From NCBI GenBank assembly GCA_021201175.1, contig JAJQFK010000053.1:1-8181 (forward strand): a stretch of 8,181 nucleotides of DNA, written 5' to 3'. The notes under the pieces are model-generated. The model saw nothing but the letters and a program-made list of their open reading frames with translations, was not told the origin of the DNA and did no database searches. The position numbers and the translations under genes were made by a program. The number at the start of each line of letters is the position of its first letter. Position 1 is the stretch's first letter. Positions 1-4,978 of the stretch are shown one piece after another. The stretch is from Candidatus Gastranaerophilales bacterium. Its GTDB lineage: Bacteria; Cyanobacteriota; Vampirovibrionia; Gastranaerophilales; Gastranaerophilaceae.

Positions 1-562
1 TTGGAAGAAGTTCCCCATCTTCCATAAGCTGAAACATAAATAAATCTTTTCCCAGTTGGTTTGGTTTCCTGCCAAATCCGTTTACATCTACCGATATATA
101 AATTTGATTTACACTTGAATTTTGAATAAGAATTATACTTCCGTCATTAAGTACAAATTGTCCGTCATCAAAACAAGAGTAATTAATATCTGTAGTTCCG
201 TTATAGTTTTTATATTTTGATTCACTATCATCAACTGTATTGATATTTGGTATACAAGATTTTGATTCTGTGCCTTTTCCACAATCAGTCATAACATTTA
301 AATATGGTAACATTATACTTTTTATTTTAAATGCTAAACCATCTTGTCCGGCTTTTAATCTTACTCCATTATCAATATAATATTTATCTAAAGCCTGTTT
401 TAAGACAGAATAATTCTTTTTTAGTGCGGATTTTAATGAGCGTTCCTGATAATTTGCATAAATAAAAGGAACCGTTATAGCTGCAATAATTCCGATAATT
501 ACAAGAGAGATGAGTACTTCGGCAAGTGTAAATCCATAAAAATCCTTTAGTAATTTTTTCAC
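1..562 (-). CDS. Pilin-like protein with prepilin N-terminal methylation motif (C-terminus outside window)
   Basis: This is a secreted or surface pilin/pseudopilin-like protein of the type IV pilus / type II secretion superfamily. I translated 187 codons without a stop; the gene runs off the left edge. The N-terminus reads KKLLKDFYG then FTLAEVLISLVIIG: a short basic leader, Gly10 before the expected prepilin peptidase cut, Phe11 to be N-methylated, Glu15 at the +5 position, then a hydrophobic helix to about residue 32. The start is GTG at 562-560, chosen because GGAG lies 9 nt upstream and it gives the normal leader length. The globular part has three cysteines (two in a TDCGKGTESKSC loop). 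The visible end has a DVNGFGRKPNQLGKD block like that of many pseudopilin-like proteins of low-GC gut bacteria (recalled, not searched). It is divergent from an HTH regulator gene that may control it. The exact role (pilus subunit, secretion or DNA uptake) cannot be told. Confidence 0.88.
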   Translation of the reverse strand, partial: MKKLLKDFYGFTLAEVLISLVIIGIIAAITVPFIYANYQERSLKSALKKNYSVLKQALDKYYIDNGVRLKAGQDGLAFKIKSIMLPYLNVMTDCGKGTESKSCIPNINTVDDSESKYKNYNGTTDINYSCFDDGQFVLNDGSIILIQNSSVNQIYISVDVNGFGRKPNQLGKDLFMFQLMEDGELLP

Positions 563-571
563 ATGCCAAAT

Positions 572-575
572 CTCC
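572..575 (-). promoter_or_regulatory. Ribosome binding site of the pilin-like gene
   Basis: On the minus strand GGAG lies 9 nt before GTG at 562. It supports the non-ATG start, which also places the prepilin cleavage site after a normal ten-residue leader. Confidence 0.6.
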
Positions 576-594
576 ATAATAAAATATTACTAAC

Positions 595-631
595 TAGTAT
601 TAAACTACTGCTTGGTAATAGTTTAATACTT
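595..631. promoter_or_regulatory. Inverted-repeat operator candidate between divergent regulator and pilin-like genes
   Basis: AGTATTAAACTA (596-607) and TAGTTTAATACT (619-630) are perfect 12-base reverse complements separated by 11 bases. Each arm, widened by one base, is itself an imperfect 13-base palindrome of the form TAGT-5 nt-ACT(A/T). The region therefore looks like two operator sites with centres 24 bp apart. The repeat overlaps the likely -35 of the HTH gene and sits just upstream of the GTG start of the pilin-like gene, so bound protein could affect both. No U-run follows the repeat on either strand, which argues against a terminator. The natural candidate binder is the adjacent XRE-family protein, acting as autoregulator; that is inference. 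Confidence 0.6.
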
Positions 632-658
632 AAAACTTATTTGTCAAGCAAGTATAAT
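630..658 (+). promoter_or_regulatory. Sigma-70-type promoter of the HTH regulator gene
   Basis: A perfect -10 box TATAAT lies at 653-658. A weak -35 TTAAAA (4 of 6 matches) lies at 630-635 with a 17-bp spacer. Transcription would be expected to begin about 7 nt downstream of the -10, at or next to the ATG at 665, which implies a leaderless or nearly leaderless mRNA. The -35 touches the right arm of the inverted repeat. Confidence 0.5.
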
Positions 659-664
659 TTTTAT

Positions 665-892
665 ATGAAAGCAATAAAAGATGAAAGAAACAAAATATTT
701 GCAAGAAATTTAAAAGCGGAACGATACCGCAGTAATCTAACACAATTAGAGTTAGCAGAATGGGTAAATGTAAGTGAAAGTACAATAAGTCTTTTAGAAC
801 GGGGCTTGCAGACACCATCTGTTTTTCTTGTTTTTGATATTGCAAAAACACTTAAAATTGACATAAATGAATTATTAAAAAATATCAATTAG
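665..892 (+). CDS. Small XRE-family helix-turn-helix transcriptional regulator
   Basis: This is a 75-residue protein that is almost entirely one Cro/C1-type HTH domain, predicted to bind DNA as a cytoplasmic dimer. The family pattern is clear: IFARNLKAER (helix 1), LTQLELAEWVNVS (helices 2-3), STISLLERGLQTPS (recognition helix and following loop), then LVFDIAKTLKIDINELL. There is no effector domain. The frame is open upstream to an ATG at 563, but the stretch between holds a TATAAT box and the inverted repeat, so I chose the internal ATG at 665, where the conserved domain begins. No Shine-Dalgarno sequence precedes it, consistent with a leaderless message. The gene is divergent from the pilin-like gene and convergent with the purine operon. 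Regulation of itself and of the pilin-like gene is the simplest guess; control of the pur genes is not supported by the layout. Confidence 0.85.
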   Translation: MKAIKDERNKIFARNLKAERYRSNLTQLELAEWVNVSESTISLLERGLQTPSVFLVFDIAKTLKIDINELLKNIN

Positions 893-908
893 TTTGTAGA
901 TATTTTTT
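877..908. terminator. Weak A/T hairpin between convergent genes, possible bidirectional terminator
   Basis: AAAAAATATC (877-886) and GATATTTTTT (899-908) form a perfect 10-bp inverted repeat around a 12-base loop. On either strand the descending arm ends in six T residues, as expected for a two-way terminator. The stem has only one G-C pair, so it would be weak. It overlaps the last codons of the HTH gene and lies 8 bp from the purD stop. No better terminator is visible in the 23-bp gap. Confidence 0.4.
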
Positions 909-915
909 CAAACAA

Positions 916-2637
916 CTAAGCAATATCAGAACGGAAGGTTTTTCCTTTGTATTCAACTTTATTTACATAGTCGTATACTTTGTTTATTGAATCGGTTCCG
1001 CAGTTACAAATGCTCATGACACGTCCTTTGGCGGTATAAAGTTTATTTTTTTGTTTTTTTACTCCGGCATAATATATATTTACATCATTTGAAAACGGCA
1101 TTGTAATTTCATTACCGGTTTCAGGAGTATTGGGGTAGCCATTGGAGGCAAGTACTACACATATTGATTTTTCTTTTTTAAAACTCAATTTTGTATTTTT
1201 GAGATTTTTTTCTACAGTATTTTTTAATAAGAGTACTAAATCATTTTCAAGACTAAGCATTAAAACCTGTGTTTCGGGGTCGCCGGAGCGCATATTAAAT
1301 TCAAGAACTTTTATCCCTTCCGAAGTTATTATAAGCCCGGAATATATAAATCCCGTAAATTTTGCCTTTTCCTTCCTCAATGCTTTTTCAAGAATTTTTG
1401 TATAGTCAAGAATAAGTTTTTTATCTGTTTCAACCGGACAAACAGCGCCCATTCCTCCTGTATTAGGCGAATTTATTGAGGGATTGAGTTTTTTATAATC
1501 TCGTGCGGGAATAAACGGCTTTAATGTATTTCCATCCCAAAGGCTTATAAGAGAAAGTTCTTCTCCGGCTAAAAATTCTTCAACAACTATTTTTTTTGAA
1601 GATTCTTTAAATTTACCATTAAGATATTCTTTTATTATATTTTTCGCTTCTGATTCATTGTTTGCAATACATACGCCTTTACCGGCGGCAAGTCCGTCGG
1701 CTTTAATTACATAAGGGTATGTAAACGGAATCTTTTTAATGTCTTTTTCTGTTTGAACAATTACATAATCAGCACAGGGAATGTTATTTCTTTTCATAAA
1801 TTCTTTTGCAAAAGATTTTGAACTTTCAAGCTGTGTCCAATATTTGTCCGAACCTATACAAGGAATTGCATATTTTTGAAAAATATCCACAATGCCTTGT
1901 GCTAATTGTGTTTCTGAACCTATAAGAACAAAATCTATTTTGTTTTGGCGGGCGATTTGTGCAAGCTGTTCAAAATTTTGAGCTTCAAGATTTATACCTG
2001 AATCCTTAAATCCGTCATTTGCCCCGAATAAATATAATTTATTTAAATACTCCGATTTCAATAATTTATCCGCAAATGCATGTTCTCGTGCACCTGAACC
2101 AATAAGGAGAATATTATATTTCCGTATCAGTTTTTCGATAGTTTTAGGAAGCAGCGAGTGTTCAATTTCGTGAATTTTGGTTTCCAGTTCTTTTAAGGTC
2201 ATTTGCGGAGTTAATTTTATTTTTTTAGAGGCTATAACTTCTCCTGAATCAACTTCTTCTGTTACATAATGAATAGTTACTCCCGTATTTTTAACTTTTG
2301 ATTTAAAGGCTCGTTCGATTGCATTTTTTCCTTTAAATTCCGGCAAAAGTGATGGGTGGATATTTATAAATTTACCTAATTGCAATACTTTTTTTGGTAA
2401 AATTCTCATATATCCCGCAAGAACAATCAAATCAAATTTATTTTTTAATAAAAAATCGTACGTTTGTTCAAACGGAACATAAAAATATTTTATATTTAAT
2501 TTTTCGGCACGTTTTAAGACAAATGCATCTTTTTTATCAGATACACAAATAAACTCTATTGAACTGTTTATAAAATATCTTATAACTGCTTCAAAATTAG
2601 AACCGTTACCCGAAGCAAAAATTGCAATTTTCGTCAT
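916..2637 (-). CDS. purND: Fused GAR transformylase (PurN) - GAR synthetase (PurD)
   Basis: This is one 573-residue polypeptide carrying two consecutive purine enzymes. Residues 1 to about 172 are PurN, which formylates glycinamide ribonucleotide using 10-formyl-THF. It has SGNGSN (9-14), INIHPSLLP with catalytic-type Asn92 and His94, and VDSG with Asp130. Residues from about 174 are PurD, which makes GAR from phosphoribosylamine, glycine and ATP. It has IGSGAREHA (179-187), the ATP-grasp ADGLAAGKGV (313-322), TGGMGA (393-398) and EFNMRSGDPETQ (446-457). All expected catalytic elements are present. Small departures are GSGA for GSGG and RSGDPETQ for the usual RFGDPETQ. There is essentially no linker: PurN's last helix runs into the first PurD strand. 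It is the last gene of the operon. ATG at 2637 overlaps the purM end by 32 nt, with GGAG 12 nt upstream, and the stop is TAG. The gene symbol is composite. Confidence 0.95.
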   Translation of the reverse strand: MTKIAIFASGNGSNFEAVIRYFINSSIEFICVSDKKDAFVLKRAEKLNIKYFYVPFEQTYDFLLKNKFDLIVLAGYMRILPKKVLQLGKFINIHPSLLPEFKGKNAIERAFKSKVKNTGVTIHYVTEEVDSGEVIASKKIKLTPQMTLKELETKIHEIEHSLLPKTIEKLIRKYNILLIGSGAREHAFADKLLKSEYLNKLYLFGANDGFKDSGINLEAQNFEQLAQIARQNKIDFVLIGSETQLAQGIVDIFQKYAIPCIGSDKYWTQLESSKSFAKEFMKRNNIPCADYVIVQTEKDIKKIPFTYPYVIKADGLAAGKGVCIANNESEAKNIIKEYLNGKFKESSKKIVVEEFLAGEELSLISLWDGNTLKPFIPARDYKKLNPSINSPNTGGMGAVCPVETDKKLILDYTKILEKALRKEKAKFTGFIYSGLIITSEGIKVLEFNMRSGDPETQVLMLSLENDLVLLLKNTVEKNLKNTKLSFKKEKSICVVLASNGYPNTPETGNEITMPFSNDVNIYYAGVKKQKNKLYTAKGRVMSICNCGTDSINKVYDYVNKVEYKGKTFRSDIA

Positions 2638-3568
2638 TATTTTTTATAACTCCAAACTCGAACGGATTATATTTTTCACAAATCTTTTTAATTTCAGAAA
2701 CATATTTTTTGTCAGCAACCAAACAAAATCCGACTCCGATATTAAAAGTCTTAAACGATTCTTCAAATCCGATTATGTTTTCAAGCTTTTTAAAAATATC
2801 CTGTTGAGGAACATTCTTAATATTAACTTTAGCACATAAATCCTGCGGAATAACTCTGATAAGATTATCTTTTATTCCGCCGCCCGTTATATTTGCACAT
2901 ACTTTTATCATTTTATTTTTCACGAGTTGTTCTATCTCTTTTATATAGATATATGATGGTTTTAAAGTTGACATAAATTCCTCATAAGATAAAAGTTTAT
3001 TTTCAAACAAATTTCTAATAAGAGTAAATCCGTTAGCATGAATACCGTTTGAACAAAGCCCTATAATAACATCCCCTTTATGTACGTTATTTTTACTAAG
3101 AAAATAATCTTTTTTAACAAGTCCGATTGCAAACCCTGCCGTATCAAAATATTTCTCTGTTATGAGGTCTTTTAACTCTGATGTTTCGCCTCCAAGAAGT
3201 ACGGTATTATACTGTTCTAATTGTTTTTGCAGGCTGTATAAAACTTTAGAGGTAAATTCAACATCAAGATTATTTACGGCAATATAATCAAGGAAGAATA
3301 GAGGTGAAGCACCTGTACAAATTAAATCATTCAGATTCATTGCTATTAAATCAGCAGCTATGCAATCTGCCATTTTATACTGAATCAACGGCATTATTTT
3401 AGAGCCGATACCGTCTGTTGCTGCTGCAAAATAATAATCCGGAAGAATTTCAGATTCGTATATACCTGCAAACCTTCCTATATTATTGCTTTTCAAAGTG
3501 TTTTTTAATATTTGCGTAAATAAATTAGATTTTTCTATATCTACACCGGAATCTTTATATGAAATCAT
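2606..3568 (-). CDS. purM: Phosphoribosylformylglycinamidine cyclo-ligase (AIR synthetase)
   Basis: PurM closes the imidazole ring of FGAM with ATP to give AIR, step five of purine synthesis. It belongs to the same fold family as PurL. The start chosen gives 320 residues, a little shorter than the usual ~340. Family blocks: SYKDSGVDI (3-11), ATDGIGSK (50-57), NDLICTGASPLFFLDYIA (80-97), LLGGETSE (124-131), SNGIHANG (173-180) and ITGGG (227-231). The frame extends upstream to an ATG at 3619, but those 17 residues lack family resemblance and lie inside purF. The ATG at 3568 puts SYKDSGVDI at the N-terminus as in homologues, with GGAG 13 nt upstream. It overlaps purF by 14 nt and the next gene by 32 nt. 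The last residues (NCNFCFG) look like a tail created by that overlap. The stop is TAA. Confidence 0.95.
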   Translation of the reverse strand: MISYKDSGVDIEKSNLFTQILKNTLKSNNIGRFAGIYESEILPDYYFAAATDGIGSKIMPLIQYKMADCIAADLIAMNLNDLICTGASPLFFLDYIAVNNLDVEFTSKVLYSLQKQLEQYNTVLLGGETSELKDLITEKYFDTAGFAIGLVKKDYFLSKNNVHKGDVIIGLCSNGIHANGFTLIRNLFENKLLSYEEFMSTLKPSYIYIKEIEQLVKNKMIKVCANITGGGIKDNLIRVIPQDLCAKVNIKNVPQQDIFKKLENIIGFEESFKTFNIGVGFCLVADKKYVSEIKKICEKYNPFEFGVIKNNDENCNFCFG

Positions 3569-4877
3569 TATTTTTTTGATTCTCCATAAAACAATTGTAA
3601 CACCATTTATCAGGTTCAAAAACTTTTTTAAATCCCTCTGTTGAAATATATTTTAATCCGGCAGCTCCTAAGTACTCCGCTAAGGCAGTTTCACTGTTAA
3701 ATTTATTATAAATAAGTTCTTCTTTATTTGGAATATCAATACCCCACAAACAGGTATTAATAATAGCAGGAGCAGAAAGTCTTATATGAACCTCTTTTGC
3801 GCCCGATTCGTATAATAATTGAGTTAAATATTTCATTGTTGTACCTCGTACAATCGAATCATCTATAAGAATAATCTTTTTATTTTTGATTACACTTTTA
3901 ACCGGAATGTATTTCTTTTGTGCAATTTGTTCTCTTTTTTCGGTTTCCGGTTGTATAAAACTTCTCATATTAATATTTCGTTTTAATCCTAAATGCATAG
4001 GAATTTTAGAAACTTCGCTATAGCCGATAGCTGCATTGAGTCCGGAATTCATTACGGGAATTACAACATCTGCTCTTATATTATCTTCCGCTGCAAGTAT
4101 TTTTCCAAGTTTGAGCCTTGTTTGATATACGTTTTTTGAAAAAAATTCAGAAGCGGGATTTGCAAAATAAATATGTTCAAATACACACTGTTTTGTATAA
4201 ACAGAATTATAATATTTTTTTATCTCCCATTTATCCTTTGTTATTTCAATACATTCACCGGCATTTATTTCTATAATTTTATGTATTTTTAAAGAATCAA
4301 AAGCACAGTCCTCGGAAGCAAGAAACATACCTTCTTCCGCTATACAAAACAAAAGAGGGCGGAATCCGTATATATCTTTAATTCCGATAATTCTTTCAGG
4401 AAGCGCCATAACAACAGACCATGCACCATTAGCAAAATTTTTTATTAAACAATGTGAAATATCTTCCAATGTCCAATCAGAAGGCGGTTTATCAATTTCT
4501 TTTATCAGGGTATTAAATATAATCTGTGTATCATTATCGTTTACATTTAAAGAAACATTACCGTTATGTGCAATAGCTGCATTTTCCCTGTATATTTGAC
4601 TGCAAAATGGCTGGGCATTAATAATATCAGTATTTGAACATGTTGAATACCTTACATGTCCTATACCAAAATTTCCTTTCAGCGGTTTTATATTTTTAAA
4701 GACTTCACATACAAGCCCTGTATTTTTTATCAGTTTATAATCAAAATCACCCGCACAAATTCCCGCACTTTCCTGTCCTCTGTGCTGTAAAAGTGAAAGT
4801 CCGTATTTTATGTATTCAAATGCATTATTATTTTTAACCATGCAGGCAAAAATACCGCATTCCTCGTGTAGCTTCAA
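3555..4877 (-). CDS. purF: Amidophosphoribosyltransferase, iron-sulfur type
   Basis: This is the committed first step: glutamine plus PRPP gives phosphoribosylamine. It is a 440-residue protein. The Ntn-type glutaminase domain has nucleophile Cys7 in EECGIFA after a six-residue propeptide, HRGQESAGI (32-40), RYST (76-79) and AHNGN (103-107). The phosphoribosyltransferase domain has VVIPVMNSG (271-279), RSFIQPE (305-311) and the PRPP loop LIDDSIVRGTT (337-347). Cys231, Cys376, Cys426 and Cys429 (CVFEHIYFA, TCLWGID, WCYNCF) match the four 4Fe-4S ligands of the Bacillus subtilis enzyme. Propeptide plus cluster suggests an oxygen-sensitive, processed enzyme. Departures: MNSG replaces the usual PDSG/PDSS, and INMR replaces YVGR. 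The start is TTG: an in-frame stop lies just upstream, no ATG or GTG precedes the catalytic Cys, and GGAG lies 8 nt upstream. TTG overlaps the stop of the extended purL frame as TTGA. Confidence 0.96.
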   Translation of the reverse strand: MKLHEECGIFACMVKNNNAFEYIKYGLSLLQHRGQESAGICAGDFDYKLIKNTGLVCEVFKNIKPLKGNFGIGHVRYSTCSNTDIINAQPFCSQIYRENAAIAHNGNVSLNVNDNDTQIIFNTLIKEIDKPPSDWTLEDISHCLIKNFANGAWSVVMALPERIIGIKDIYGFRPLLFCIAEEGMFLASEDCAFDSLKIHKIIEINAGECIEITKDKWEIKKYYNSVYTKQCVFEHIYFANPASEFFSKNVYQTRLKLGKILAAEDNIRADVVIPVMNSGLNAAIGYSEVSKIPMHLGLKRNINMRSFIQPETEKREQIAQKKYIPVKSVIKNKKIILIDDSIVRGTTMKYLTQLLYESGAKEVHIRLSAPAIINTCLWGIDIPNKEELIYNKFNSETALAEYLGAAGLKYISTEGFKKVFEPDKWCYNCFMENQKNNDFI

Positions 4878-4978
4878 CTTGTTAACTCCAAATTAAGAGA
4901 ATTTTCATATATATCAAACAATTCTTTTATATTAAACCGAAAATTATTAAATTCCAATGTATCCTGCATTGTTTTTCA
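4874..4978 (-). pseudogene. purL: Detached C-terminal segment of PurL beyond an in-frame TGA
   Basis: After the TGA at 4978-4976 the purL frame stays open for 33 codons and ends in a second TGA (4876-4874) that overlaps the purF TTG start. Read with glycine at the TGA, the junction is FRFLGKTMQDTLEF, followed by FNIKELFDIYENSL. This matches, from memory of the family, the PurL ending of the type 'v.riG.vt...l.i....s..el...ye.al'. The added length brings the protein to about 732 residues, the usual small-PurL size. A single T-to-G change at 4978 (minus strand) would restore GGA. The segment contains its own ATG (4970-4968) but no evident ribosome binding site. It may be a nonsense mutation, a sequencing error, or true readthrough. 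Confidence 0.85.
4886..4889 (-). promoter_or_regulatory. Ribosome binding site deciding the TTG start of purF
   Basis: GGAG on the minus strand lies 8 nt before TTG at 4877. An in-frame TAA lies five codons upstream of that TTG, so no earlier start is possible. The site falls inside the distal coding frame of purL. If ribosomes terminate at the TGA at 4978, purF must depend on this site rather than on coupling. Confidence 0.65.

Noticed and set aside
384..569. Minus-strand 61-codon frame at 384-569
   Set aside because: It is an out-of-frame shadow of the pilin-like gene, whose own frame has the prepilin motif and a proper start.
596..630. Inverted repeat read as a transcription terminator
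   Set aside because: It lies between divergent genes, has an 11-base loop and no U-run on either side, and overlaps promoter elements.
563..664. N-terminal 34-codon extension of the HTH protein from the ATG at 563
   Set aside because: The stretch contains the inverted repeat and a TATAAT box, encodes no HTH-family sequence, and has no ribosome binding site.
1142..1405. Plus-strand open frames opposite purND, purM, purL and purQ (for example 1142-1405, 2622-2807, 5540-5725, 6925-7191)
   Set aside because: They lie antisense to well-conserved enzymes, have no recognisable domains, and are expected by chance in AT-rich DNA.
3569..3619. Longer PurM start at 3619
   Set aside because: The extra 17 residues lie inside purF and precede the family N-terminal SYKDSGVDI motif. 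The ATG at 3568 has a GGAG upstream and matches family length better.
4955..4978. Selenocysteine insertion or a programmed readthrough structure after the purL TGA
   Set aside because: Only a 5-bp hairpin (CAATG/CATTG) with a 7-base loop follows. The family residue is glycine rather than cysteine, and PurL is not a known selenoprotein.
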